From the NCBI GenBank assembly GCA_016987375.1, contig PJRA01000508.1, positions 948,592 to 1,012,591 of the forward strand: a stretch of 64,000 nucleotides of DNA. The letters are read 5' to 3'. The notes under the pieces are model-generated. The model had not been told where the DNA came from, did no database searches, and was given only the letters and a program-made list of their open reading frames with translations. The translations under genes were made by a program, and so were the position numbers. Source of the DNA: Brachionus koreanus. Its lineage: Eukaryota > Rotifera > Eurotatoria > Ploima > Brachionidae. Every line of letters begins with the position of its first letter. Position 1 is the stretch's first letter. Positions 13,040 to 23,652 of this stretch are shown here, one piece after another.

Positions 13040-13338
13040 TTAAGATTTATTAAAAAAAATCTGTAGAAATGTCTTGATGATTTTAGTTTGACTTCGTTAA
13101 AAATTTTAATATGCAATTCATTTTTATTTTTTTTTTTTTTCATTAAGATTTTTTTTTTGATTTTAGAAGTGTTAACAAAGTTCGAGTTAATGTTTTTATC
13201 TTAATAATAATTCAAATTTTTATACTTGTTTTTTGAATATGTCTAAATCGTTTGAAGTATTTTATTAGTATTATTAATATATAAAAATTAAATTAAAAAT
13301 TTTCAGAAAGTTTTTAGAATCAGCTCAAGTAAAACAAA

Positions 13339-13539
13339 TTTTTTTTTCTCTTAATGTACTCCTTGTGGAGCATAGGATCTTTTCATCTCTTTACATTTGC
13401 ACCATCTTTACATCATTTCGTAACTATTTTAATTCTAAACGGTGGGGTAGTTAGCCAAAGGCGCTTGCCGCCGAAACTGAGAGTGGATTTGACTCTCGAC
13501 CTCCTGATTGATTTCGGGTGTTTTCACCACAGGCCGGAC
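13339..13539 (-). mobile_element. tRNA-like SINE, copy 1
   Basis: Read on the minus strand, it begins GTCCGGCCTGTGGTGAAAAC (box A-like), continues with GAGAGTCAAATCCACTCTC (box B-like), then TTTCGGCGGCAAGCGC..TTGGCTAACTACC, and ends in CTCCACAAGGAGTAC..GAGAAAAAAAAA. The same order of blocks occurs on the plus strand at 32238-32414. Paired pol III-type promoter boxes, a short body and an A-tail are the hallmarks of a tRNA-derived SINE. Confidence 0.78.
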
Positions 13540-14219
13540 AAAAAACAAATTATATAGTCAAATTTAATTTTCTCTCTAAAAAAACCAAATAATAATGTAA
13601 ATTTATTCTTAATTAAAAGTATTTTTGATTTGCATAAATTATTTATTCTATTTTAGATAAAAAATTATTATTTATTCATTTAACGCCAATTCTGCCGATG
13701 AAATTTAAATTTTAAAAAATAAAAATTTAATATTATTTGAAATTATTTGATATTTTAATTTCGCACAAGGGAAAATAACTATAGAAATTTAATCAAAATT
13801 TATCAACTATTTAATCAAAGAAGAAAATTTTTTGTATTTTTTAAATGAAAAGTTTAAAATTTTTTTTTTTAAATATTGAGGTCTTAATTAATTCATAATA
13901 ACTCCCTTCTCTAATAAAAAAATCATCATTCAATAAGTGTTCGATTGAGAAGTTTATAATTTTACTTTAGAATCGATCGAACTGCTGAATTTTAGATTAG
14001 TTGTATTTTTTTTTTCTGAAAAAGAGCAAAATAAAATTTAAAATCAATATAATAAATAAATAAGCATAGGTGTATTTTCAACTAATTTTGATTTAATCTT
14101 TACTAAGAAAGATATTGAGATAATTAATTTTAACTATGAATTTTTTAAAAGTTACAATCAGTTTAGCTTGAATAAATAAATTATCAAATGAATTAAATTT
14201 AGATTTAAAACGATTGAAA

Positions 14220-14540
14220 AGTGAAGCAAGCAGCATCAGGGCCTGACCAAATCCATAATTTAATGCTGAAAAACCTGCCCACGAACTCTTTAAATAAATA
14301 AAGACTTCTCATGATTCTTCTACTTATAGACCAATTAATATAACAAGCTGACAAAGAAAGTTACTTCAGCGTATAATGTACTGTAGATTATACAATTTCT
14401 TAGAAAAAAAATTCATTATTAATCCAGGAGCAATTTGGATTTAGGAAACATCAGCGAACATCCGATATTCTTTTTTTAATTCAAAAAATTATAAAAACAT
14501 TTAGAATCGAACTTTCTGCTGAATGAGAAAATAGCTTGTT
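14220..14540 (+). pseudogene. Decayed LINE reverse transcriptase fragment
   Basis: Reading frames with shifts and stops show non-LTR reverse-transcriptase words in the expected order: GPDQIHNLMLKNLP, then a YRPIN-like block, then QFGFRKHQR-like residues followed by SDILFLIQKI. It is non-functional and lacks both the endonuclease and the YADD region. Family unknown; jockey/CR1-like organisation is possible. Confidence 0.65.
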
Positions 14541-15180
14541 CCCTTTTCTTTTCTTTTTCTATTTAATCAAAAAAATTATGAATACTCTCTGCATTTTGCA
14601 GTGTAATTTTGGGAAGAAGATTATTATGATATAAAAAAGGTGAAAATTAAAAAACTTTTTGGATAATTTGAAAAAATCAAAAGGTAAAGTATTCATTATT
14701 TCATTTCTAAAATCTGTTAATTAAACATAAAAAAAATATTTTTTTGCAAAAATTTTACTAAAACAAAAATAAATTTAAGAAATTTTTTTTTGAATTTTGT
14801 TCTTTGTTTGTTAAAAATGAGGAAAAAAACGGATTGAGTATTTTTGACAAATTAATTTAAATTGGAACTTGAATTCTTTTTGAAGAGATATCTAAAATAT
14901 CGGATTAATCAGAAGATTATATTTTTTATTTTATGTTTTAATAATTTTTTTGTAAAAATGATTTGATGTTTTATTTACTGAACTTAATAATGTTTTTATG
15001 TTTTGATTAATTTTAACCTTAAAATTTATGGAAATTGAATTGAGAATCAAAAAGAAATTAAATGTTTAGGTATTGATTTTGATTCTAAAATGATGCTGTC
15101 TAAAAAATAAGCACTTGAAAAACTATAGATAATTCATAGCACAGCAGATATGACATCAAATTAAGATATATCAAACAATC

Positions 15181-15335
15181 GACTCCATTGTGTAATTGCT
15201 ACCTTACTATTTCTTCTTATTTTCCTGAAACTTCGCCAATATAAACATGTGTCATATAAAAAATTTACCTTATTTTTATTTTATGTTTTATTCTTAAGGA
15301 GCTCTTACACGCTACAGAAAACAAATAAATAATTT
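15181..15335 (+). repeat. Dispersed repeat, possible LINE 3' tail, copy B
   Basis: It begins GACTCCATTGTGTAATTGCT and ends AAGGAGCTCTTACACGCTAC followed by AGAAAACAAATAAATAA. Block order matches 243-512. It lies about 650 bp downstream of, and in the same direction as, the reverse-transcriptase fragment at 14220-14540, which is where the tail of that element would be expected. Confidence 0.55.
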
Positions 15336-15445
15336 TGTGAAAAATTCTAGAAAAGCTTTTCAATTTGCCTTAGTTATAAAGTTAAATCACAATAATAATT
15401 AATTTAAAAAAATTTTATTTAAGAATAATCTTGGTTATTTAACTG

Positions 15446-18400
15446 TTATTTCTTTTTTTGTTTGCCTCCCTTTCCACCTTTGCCTCCTTTGCCTCCTTTG
15501 CCACCGTCTTCCTCATCTGCGGCTGCCTTGGCTCGTTTGTTTCCCAATGGAGTTTTAGACCACCATTTTTTAAATGACTCTTCTTCGTCTACATATATCG
15601 GATCATTACGAGCCAAAGCTGGTATGAATTCGAAAGCTTGCAAGGGTTTTGTTTGTTGCTGGCTTACTCTCCTCTCGGTCAAAACTTCTTTAACTGCACC
15701 TAAAATATAGCCTGGTGTGTAACCGTCAGAAACTTTTGCCAAAGAGCTCAAGTCTAATTTATCTGTTATTATACCGTTATTCTTGGTTATAAAGCTTTTC
15801 CACATCACTTTTTAGAATAAAATTTAAAAATAATTTTAATTTTTAATTTTAAAACAAACAATATCTTGATGCGTAATCAGGTCTCGGTATCATAATAATG
15901 TTCGAATATTGCTTACATAAAGGCTTCACTGGTGCATCAAATGGAGAACCAGAAGTTCCAATGAGCAAAAATCTACTATCTTGTTTTATAGTTTTTAAAA
16001 ACTTTGGCAAGACTTTTTTTAGTCGTTTGGGATCAAGCTAATGAAAAAAAATAATTATTTTTTATGTTTGAAACTAAATTTAGAGCATTTATTTGTACCT
16101 CTTTGTCAGCTTTGGGTAGTTTTTTGACAAATTGCTTTTCGCAGTTATTAATTAGTATCACTGTTGGCTGTAAAGCTTTTCCAACTTTGGACACCAAATG
16201 CATTAGCATTTTAAGACCATCTTTTCCAGGATATTTTCCTACAATATTAGCTGCAGACAAGTCAAATACAGTAGCGCCTGTTTCATGGGCAATAATGTGA
16301 GCTAACATCTTTTTACCACAGTTTCTTGGTCCAGTTATAAGAACTGATTTGACAAGCGGAGCCTTTTCGTGAATGGCTTCAGAGCCGAGTGGTAAAATGC
16401 CAAACAATGCTGCTAAATGTCTTACATCAGTAAGTGATGGCATAGGCTCGATACCAGCTTGACGTAAAGTAGTCCCCAAATAGCTGTAATCTCCTTCGAA
16501 TTCGCTCAAGTTGTTTGACTCTGGCTTGATTATGATACCTTGTTCAACCAATTCAGTAAAAAGCTCGGTGATAGTCCTGTCGGGAGTCAAATCTTTTTCT
16601 TTCTTTTTCTTTTTTCCTTTTTTCTTTTTGCTTTTCTTTTTTTTTTTTTTCTTGTCCTTAGATTTGTCAATAGCTGCCTTGAGATTTTTTAATTCTTCTC
16701 GCATTAGCTCATCAACTTCAAGACGAATGGCTTCTTCGACTTCAAGTCGTTTTTCCTCTTTGATCAACTCGCCATCATAGGCCTGATTCAAAGCCGAATC
16801 TTTTTTACCTAGCCAAATGTCTTTATAGCTGGTGTTTCCCTCATTTAAATCAGGCACAAAATTCGAAGGAGCCATCGTCCAGCCTTCATCCTCATCTTTT
16901 TTGCCTTTTTTATCTTTTCCGTCTTTTTTCTTGTCTTTTTTGTCTTTTTTTTTGTCCTTTTTATCTTTTTTCTTGTCTTTTTTGTCAGGCTTGGCATTGT
17001 CCATTTCTTGGATGTCATGTTCAAGTTCAGCAACTGTTTTGTTTTTAAAAATCAATGCGGATCCGCCTTCATCTTCATCAGGATAATCGGGGAATTTTCC
17101 TGTTACATCTCTGAAATAATAGAATTTATTTTTAAATAGCTGCTTTATTTGTTTATTTAAAATTAAAATATAACAACCAAAAAAACTTAAGACCTGATTT
17201 TTATTTTTATTTATTTAAAAAAAATTTTGGATAATAAAGTTTAACTAAAACTTTCTTTGAATTTGATTGAATAAATGAAATAGATTATTGTTTTAGTCAT
17301 TATATAATTTTTATAGAGCTCAACAATATTAAACATTGGAACAAGAGGAAGAGCCTAGCCATAAATGCAGTGTCAAAATTGAAGACTCTGGGTATAGTAA
17401 CAAATCAAATGCATCCAAATATGAAGGCCCATCTTTACAAGACCTATGTGAGGCCAGTTTTAACTTATGGGTTTGAGAACATGAACATAAATGCGAGCTC
17501 ATTGAATGACATTAAAAGAACAGAGGGTAACATAGTCAAAGGACTACTAACTATACCAAGGAGGTGTCGTACAACAAGCTTATTCTTGTCCTTGAATATC
17601 ATGCCTACGGATTACATCATCAAAAACATTAAGGTTGACTTTTTCAATCGATTAATTGAAAATGAACTCACTAAGAAGATGATGATTGAGCTAGCAAAAC
17701 AACCGATTCCAAACGACTTCATTTGCGAAATACTGGAACTTACGTGACAATTAGAAGAGGAAAATATGTCACTACAGGACAAATGCAAACTTGTTAAGCT
17801 GAATATCACTACTGAATACCGTTCAAATCAAAAAAACGATGCCAAAGTCCAAAAGCTCAGAGATATATATAAGACAGGGAGAAAAGATAACATATCGGGC
17901 TTAATATTCCAGATTTGTAGATTTGATGTAGCTTAGTTTTCATATCCGACAGTTTCTTATCAATTAAAAGTCAAACATTTTTTTGGCACTTTTTTTTTTA
18001 ATTTTTTGGTACCATTTACACACAATTTTGTAATTTTTTATTTCTATACAAAACACAGTGCCCCTTATTTGACGGGTCACTGAGCAAGTGGTCGGCGATC
18101 GGCCTTAGCTTAGAATTAATAATAATATATAATTTTTATACTTCAATGCATTTATATTGCGCAAAAGGGACAAAAATTAAAAATCAATAAGATTTAATTT
18201 AATTATTAATTTGAATGATTAAAGAAAAGGAACCTAAACATTTTATTTTAGATTCATAGCATTTTGTTAGTGTATTCTATTCAAATATTTTTACTTCAAA
18301 TAAATCTAAGGCAAAGCAAAATTTTAGATCAATATTCATCTTTCAAATTTGATCCAAATTTAAAATGGGAAATTAAATTTCTATATATTTCTATATCCTT

Positions 18401-19777
18401 CTTTAAATATCTAAAAAATGAAGTTTTGAAATGTTAATAATTTGCAATTAAATTTAATTTCGCATTTTAAATGTTTGGATCAAATTTGAAAGATGAATAT
18501 TGATCAAAAATTTTTAATTTGCCGAATTTTAAGATTACAAAAAGAAAAAATCTTTGATCAAATTTTCTTCTTTGTTTTTTTTCCCAAGAAAGTGTTTAGC
18601 TTTTATTAAAGTCAAAATTCGTACCTGCATTCAAGAAACCATTGCCTAATTTGACTTATCATTCTCTCTTTCATGTCTGGACCTTCAGTATTCCTCAATC
18701 TCTCTTTAATGCTGACCAGAGCTTGTTGAAATTCCTTCTCGTTATGCTTTACTATTTCTCTTCTTCTTTCCTCAGTTTTACGCTGTTGATATTGAGGAGT
18801 TTGTTTTGTATCTTTTGGAAGAGGAGTGGGTTCCATACCGAGAAACATAAATTCTTCATGTCGCCATTGAGCAGCCTTTTTTCTTGTGATAAAACCGCGC
18901 CAATAACGTTGTATGTGAGTTGCGGCTATGTTTCTATCCATGCTTGCCTCTCCTCTATTAGCATTAGCTCGTTCCATTTCTTTGAGCAAATTTCGATACA
19001 TTTGGGCTCTGGCTCGACCTTGCCTGGCCCTCTCGTGGTTTTGAATCAGTCGAATGGCCTCTTCCAAAGTCATGTTAAGATCTTGTTTATCCTTTAAAAG
19101 ACTATAGTTAAATTATTTTAAAAGATTCGCTTTCTTAAAATACTTTGCTTTCTTTTGCAGGAATTTGTTCCAAAATTTCTCCAAGAAGTTTTTCTTTTTC
19201 TTGTAAGGCCTCGGCTCTTTCTAATTTATAATACTTAGGAATAGGCAATTCAATGTCATTCTTATAAAATAAACGATGAGAATTTAATTTTCCTTAAACG
19301 AAATAGAAAAAATTAAGAATAAATTTTTTACTGGAGTCAATTTAAGATCTTGAAGAATATCATCAAAAAAATGATATTCTGAAAATTCTAATTGTATCAT
19401 TTCATGCTTTAGTTCGATTATTCTTCCAATGCATCCATCCAGTACATGTCTGAGAACTCGTCTCTTCTGAGCATGAGTTATCTGATCATAGCATTCTTCC
19501 AATTTGCGGAACGATTGAACATATTTTACATACATTGTGGCCAATAATTGAAAGACCGCCAATTTGTCCTTTAATCAATTTAGTAAAAAAAATATGTAAT
19601 TAAACAAGAAGACCTAATTACGGTTTCAGGTTTAGGTTCACCAACAGGCATCTCAATCTGTAAGAGATCGGAGATTTGCATTTGGGCGTCATGCCACTGT
19701 TTATTGTAAGTGCTTTTTTAAAGATAAACAAAAATCTATACAAATTTATATATTCAAGCGACTTACGACGATGACAT
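15446..19777 (-). CDS. IQCA1: DRC11 / IQ and AAA domain-containing protein 1
   Basis: This is a dynein regulatory complex subunit of the ciliary axoneme. Eight exons join in phase: 19767-19777, 19622-19712, 19332-19568, 19144-19260, 18625-19091, 16099-17110, 15860-16037 and 15446-15807, giving 824 aa. The N-terminus MSSSTYNKQW matches the family. An IQ motif lies near residues 208-228 ([16 protein letters not shown]). A KDKK-rich stretch follows, then the AAA domain. Walker A is GPRNCGKKM (568-576), with Met where Thr/Ser is usual, and the Walker B strand VILINN lacks the acidic pair; the family is known for similarly altered sites. RPDYASRY and KVSDGYTPG motifs follow. The C-terminus is a GGKGGK repeat ending in Lys residues. 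The first exon has only 11 coding bases. Intron 5 (1.5 kb) carries a LINE fragment and a MITE, while the others are 52-71 bp. Confidence 0.95.
17300..17935 (+). pseudogene. LINE ORF2 C-terminal fragment inside DRC11 intron
   Basis: A 125-codon open frame (17370-17747) reads [20 protein letters not shown] then [17 protein letters not shown], the typical region just after the reverse-transcriptase palm in non-LTR elements (RPVLTYG). After a TGA the frame continues for about 60 codons to a TAG at about 17935. It is antisense to the host gene and lacks the catalytic part. It differs in type from the fragments at 27125-28968. Confidence 0.7.
18309..18531. mobile_element. Palindromic MITE, GGCAAA..TTTGCC type
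   Basis: The ends are AGGCAAAGCAAAATTTTAG and, inverted, CGGCAAATTAAAAATTTTTG. Next to them lie GATCAATATTCATCTTTC on the left and its exact reverse complement on the right, so the arms match over more than 50 bases. A related half (AATTTAATTGCGCATTTAAA..GATCAAAAATTTTAC..TTTGCCG) occurs at about 61365-61436. No coding capacity. Confidence 0.7.
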
Positions 19778-20777
19778 CCTACTGATTGATTAAAAAACTT
19801 ATATTAGATTTATTATTTTAATAAAAAAGATTAATTAAAATAATTGTTTAATATTTTAGCGATTAAAATATAGCTCTAGATGATTTATAAGTTTTTTAGA
19901 AAAACTTGACGTTGCTTGGAAACAAAATTATAATGAAATTGTACCTAAAATTGTCTTTTGTTATTTAACCAGAAATTATTTTTAAGTATTTTTTTAATCT
20001 CAATGTTCACAATGTAACTCAAAAATGTAAACAGAGCTTTTTGATAATTAAATTACACAATACATATTTGTGTCGTGCCAATTGTGATCAAGTTGATCTT
20101 ATAATATGAGACCTGATGACTAATACGAGTATGAGGATCGGAAATTTTTATATCAGAACATATATGCTTAGGTCACAACACAAATTACTAGTACTAAAAT
20201 TTCCTTTTTTTAATAATTTTAAAACAATTTTGGGTAGAAAAATTTTTTTGGTCTATCAAGCTATTTTGATGAGTCATTATTTGAATTGCTTAAAAATAAT
20301 AAAAAAAAAAACAGAATTAATTTTTATTTAATTAATTATGGTGTTGGGTACCGGCAGTGACGGCTACTGAGTTGCCAAATCTTGGTGTTGGCCGTTTTGA
20401 TGAGGGTGTTATAAAATAAAATTTAAAAAATTTTAAAATATAATAATTCGATAGATAAAGGAATTATATTGCAAATTTTTTTCGACATGTCTTATGAATA
20501 GTATTTAAATGTGATTATTTTTAAAGGCTTATTAGCTGAGACTGCTACTGAGGGTAATCGTTGAGTGATTGTCGAAACTCTATATCCAAAAATCAAATAT
20601 TGAAGTCATCACTCAAAGATGCAAAAAATCTAACTATTATTAATAATTAATGTTCTTTTCGTTCTTTTACTATCAACAAACTCTAAAAATCTTCAAATAA
20701 TCATTATAAAATCATCTGAAAATTAAAGATTTTATGATGAAATTTTGGCGTAAAATTGTTAGAAAAAATTTCATTAA

Positions 20778-20961
20778 CACTCAAAAACCGGAGGGGTCTT
20801 TTGAACCCCTTTTGTAACTTCCTTTATTTGTTTTTTATTCAANNNNNNNNNNNNNNNNNNNNNNNNNNNNNTTTTCTATAAAATAATTTTATTTTCATTG
20901 AAAAAAAGTATTAAAAAAGATTTAAATAAAAGGGTCAAAAAAGTCATCCGGTTTTTGAGTG
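20778..20961. mobile_element. piggyBac-type MITE, family B, copy 2
   Basis: It is flanked by TTAA at 20774-20777 and 20962-20965. Ends are CACTCAAAAACCGG and, inverted, the same 14 bases exactly. A subterminal hairpin GGGGTC-TTTTGA-ACCCC lies inside the left end. A 29-base N gap (20843-20871) sits within. The empty target site is preserved in the right arm of the surrounding element. Confidence 0.85.
20843..20871. other. Assembly gap (N)
   Basis: A run of 29 N inside a repeat; the true length is unknown. Confidence 0.95.
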
Positions 20962-21589
20962 TTAAAAAATCATTAATTTTTCATTAAAATTTAAATAAAG
21001 AAATTTTTTTTCATTTTAAATCTAACTTCAGTTTTTTATGTATGAACACGAATTATTGGATTAAGATGATCTTAAGTATATATTTGAAGACAAATATACC
21101 ACTGAAATTAATCACCATTGTTTTTTGTACTCAAATTCCAGTTAAGATTTTCTGTAAATTTAATTCAAATGAAATTGCAAAAGATCAATATTTCAAAAAA
21201 GATTTGGATTTGTATGTTTTTCACTTTTTGTAAAACAAAAAAAAACAAAATTTTATTTCTCTTTGACTCGAGTCTTTTAGATTAAAACAAAAATGCATTT
21301 TTGTTTTTTAAAATACAAATAAAATTTTCAGAAAAAATGATAGTCCGACAAGTTTTTCGTTTTCATACATAAAAAACTGAAGTTAGATTTAAAATGAAAA
21401 AAAATTTCTTTATTTAAATTTTAATGAAAAATTAATGATTTTTTAATGAAATTTTTTCTAACAATTTTACGCCAAAATTTCATCATAAAATCTTTAATTT
21501 TCAGATGATTTTGTAATGATTCTTTAAAGAATCATTGATTTTTCATTATTTTTGGGTTGACTTTTAATTTAGTACCGTAAGTTTCTAAT

Positions 21590-21850
21590 AATTCTCTCAG
21601 CAATACGGCATGGTATCGATGTGATTTAGATAGATCTATAATTTCTACTGTCTGATCTATCTCCTTTTTTATGAATCAGAGAGACGTTTACAAGTCTCCA
21701 ACAATCAGGTATTTCACCAGATTCAAAAGATTTTTGGATAATTAATGCAATGAGTAAAAAAGACCTTCAAAAGCATTTTTCAGAAAGTGTGGACTTATCC
21801 CGTCTACACCTATACTTTTGTTAACATCTAAGGTATTTAACTCATTAATG
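21590..21850 (-). pseudogene. Decayed LINE reverse transcriptase fragment
   Basis: Read on the minus strand, the frame gives LDVNKSIGVDGISPHFLKNA (the conserved entry to the reverse-transcriptase domain), then after shifts and stops words resembling the ESGEIPDCW and IHKKGDRS motifs. No intact ORF. It may belong to the same family as the piece at 27760-28968, which shares the DxNKSIGxDxIxP pattern. Confidence 0.65.
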
Positions 21851-22068
21851 TAATTTTATTTATTTTTTTATTTATTAAAAAACTTGTAGATATTTGCCAT
21901 ATCTATTGAAAATTTTTCTAGTTGTATGTGATTACTAAAGCTAAAGATAAATTAAAAATAGAATCGGACATAAAATTAAATTATAAAAAAAAATAGAAAA
22001 AACACCAAAATTTTTTTTATTACAAAATTTACATTTATTTTTAAGACCAGAAAGTTTTTGATCTCAAA

Positions 22069-23652
22069 TTATTTTTCTTGACTCGTGTTAAATTTGATGT
22101 AAAATTTAAAATGCACAGAAAATAATACATAAATTAAAAATTTTGTTGAATGAGCCAAATATTCGGTATATTCTGAAAAAAAACCATCATCTTGTTTAAT
22201 CTTAATCAATTTATCTATAAACGATACTGAATGAGATTCGTTGGCAATTTTTAAAAACGACAAGTCAATTATGTCATCATGGGAATTGTTCCAAATTTTT
22301 TTTGTTAATTTTCCCAAACTTGAAGATTTAGAATCAAATTCCGTTCTATTAGAATACAAGTCTTTCAATTGATTCAAATTGTCTCTATATTGAGTGAAAA
22401 CACTAGAAGAGACTAAAAGAGAATAAATGAAAGCACTGAGAGCATAGTGCCTGACAAAGTGAAAATGTTTATAGTGCAAGATATAGTGCTTTGTTTGAAT
22501 TTTAGGCTTTTTTAAATCATTGTAGTCAGGCCATGAACGTTTTGTTGAGTAAAAAAAATACAACTGCTTAAAATTTACCATTTTAAATTTTGCTAGTTCA
22601 TAATTTTTCCTAAATGTTGACTTGAATGATAACATGTATTCATGACGAAATTTGAAATGGAATAAAATAGAAGATATGATGTTCATTAAGATAGTAAATA
22701 TTTTTAGACATGAAAGAAACATATTCAAAATAGCTGCTAATCTTTGATAATAGACTAATGTTGAGCATATATTGCCTATTGGTTCATTTGCAGTTATATT
22801 GGAAATTTTTAGTATGTTGTTCGAGTTCAAATCTGTGATACCCTTAATCCAGAATATAAATGACAATAAATACATCCAAGCAAAAATGTTAAGAATTAGG
22901 CAAAATTTTTCTTTTAAAAATATGTTAAAATATGCATCTTCTCTTTTAAATCTATAATTTTCAATCAATTTAACAAAAGGTTTTGGCTTAAACTTAATTA
23001 GATTAGAGCTATTTAAAGAATTCGACTCTTCGGAACTTAGAGATATGTTTGCTATTTCTTCGAAAGTCTCATTTTTATTTGTTTTTTTATATTTTAATGA
23101 ATTAAATCTACTGAAATTTTCTTCTTTTGAATTTTCTTCAGTGTTGATTAGCGAGTGAGATTTTTTTTTATCTGACAATTTCCTAAATTGATTGTATTTT
23201 TCACAGTCAAGAGAGAAATTTTTTCTATCTGAATGCTTTCTCAAGAAATCATTATAGACATTAGTGGATTTTGAAAATCGACGACTCTTGATTACTAATG
23301 AAATTAAAATGTAGTCCGCTGTGAGCATGCTGAATTCGAGTATAATTGGAAAAAAATAATTTAAATATGAAATGAATTGACACATAAAATTAATTGTGGT
23401 CAGGCTGTTTTTTTTTGAAGTTGAAAAAATCCACATGTTTAATTTGTCTATCAAGAACCATGTATCACTGAGAAGAATAGTCATTAACAGATGACGCATT
23501 GGTTTTGAACTCTCTAAAAATTTTGTCTTTTTACGTCGATAAATTAATGAATAAAGACAAATATTGAAGAAAATTCCTGAAAATAGTGTCACTGGTTGCA
23601 TAAAGAATTTATAAATAAAGCCAAAGCCTTTCTCTTGGGTATAAAAATTCAT
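22069..23652 (-). CDS. Orphan rhodopsin-like G-protein-coupled receptor
   Basis: This is a single-exon seven-helix protein of 527 aa. Helices lie at about 18-38, 52-76, 92-122, 249-270, 302-334, 398-420 and 498-521. A Cys at 91 (start of helix 3) and another at 296 (loop before helix 5) could form the standard class A disulphide. LSDTW in helix 2 occupies the place of the LAxxD motif. The DRY motif is absent (IKSRR instead) and NPxxY is not evident; helix 7 reads FLIYVLFSVHFKFYI, as in some peptide-receptor-like invertebrate GPCRs. The second intracellular loop is very long (about 124-248, Ser/Lys/Asn-rich), and the third extracellular loop is also long (about 421-497). The N-terminus is only about 17 residues. 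Ligand unknown. Confidence 0.75.
   Translation of the reverse strand: MNFYTQEKGFGFIYKFFMQPVTLFSGIFFNICLYSLIYRRKKTKFLESSKPMRHLLMTILLSDTWFLIDKLNMWIFSTSKKNSLTTINFMCQFISYLNYFFPIILEFSMLTADYILISLVIKSRRFSKSTNVYNDFLRKHSDRKNFSLDCEKYNQFRKLSDKKKSHSLINTEENSKEENFSRFNSLKYKKTNKNETFEEIANISLSSEESNSLNSSNLIKFKPKPFVKLIENYRFKREDAYFNIFLKEKFCLILNIFAWMYLLSFIFWIKGITDLNSNNILKISNITANEPIGNICSTLVYYQRLAAILNMFLSCLKIFTILMNIISSILFHFKFRHEYMLSFKSTFRKNYELAKFKMVNFKQLYFFYSTKRSWPDYNDLKKPKIQTKHYILHYKHFHFVRHYALSAFIYSLLVSSSVFTQYRDNLNQLKDLYSNRTEFDSKSSSLGKLTKKIWNNSHDDIIDLSFLKIANESHSVSFIDKLIKIKQDDGFFSEYTEYLAHSTKFLIYVLFSVHFKFYIKFNTSQEK

Larger units (their letters stand above)
12685..15445. other. Intergenic, repeat-rich
   Basis: This region lies between the convergent G-alpha and DRC11 genes. 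It carries a family B MITE (12837-13039), a SINE (13339-13539), a decayed LINE reverse-transcriptase piece (14220-14540) and a LINE-tail-like repeat (15181-15335). The rest is A+T low-complexity sequence. Confidence 0.65.
17111..18624. other. DRC11 intron 5, expanded by repeats
   Basis: This intron holds a LINE fragment on the opposite strand (17300-17935) and a palindromic MITE (18309-18531). A somewhat GC-richer stretch near 18058-18110 (GTGCCCCTTATTTGACGGG and following) is unassigned. Confidence 0.7.
20699..21521. mobile_element. Long inverted-repeat DNA element with nested MITE
   Basis: The left arm (20699-20777 plus 20962-21046) and the right arm (21362-21521) are near-perfect inverted copies of each other. 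For example, AAATCATCTGAAAATTAAAG on the left pairs with CTTTAATTTTCAGATGATTT on the right, and AACTTCAGTTTTTTATGTAT pairs with ATACATAAAAAACTGAAGTT. The left arm is interrupted by the MITE at a TTAA that is single in the right arm. The central 300 bp has no convincing ORF. It is probably a non-autonomous TIR transposon or foldback. Confidence 0.78.
19778..22068. other. Intergenic, inverted-repeat elements and a LINE scrap
   Basis: It contains a long inverted-repeat element (20699-21521) with a nested piggyBac-type MITE (20778-20961), a 29-base run of N, and a decayed reverse-transcriptase segment on the minus strand (21590-21850). No gene is visible. Confidence 0.65.

Noticed and set aside
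16845..17086. Overlapping Lys-rich and Phe/Ser-rich ORFs opposite or beside the DRC11 KDKK stretch
   Set aside because: They are frame shadows of a low-complexity AAA/AAG-rich coding segment.
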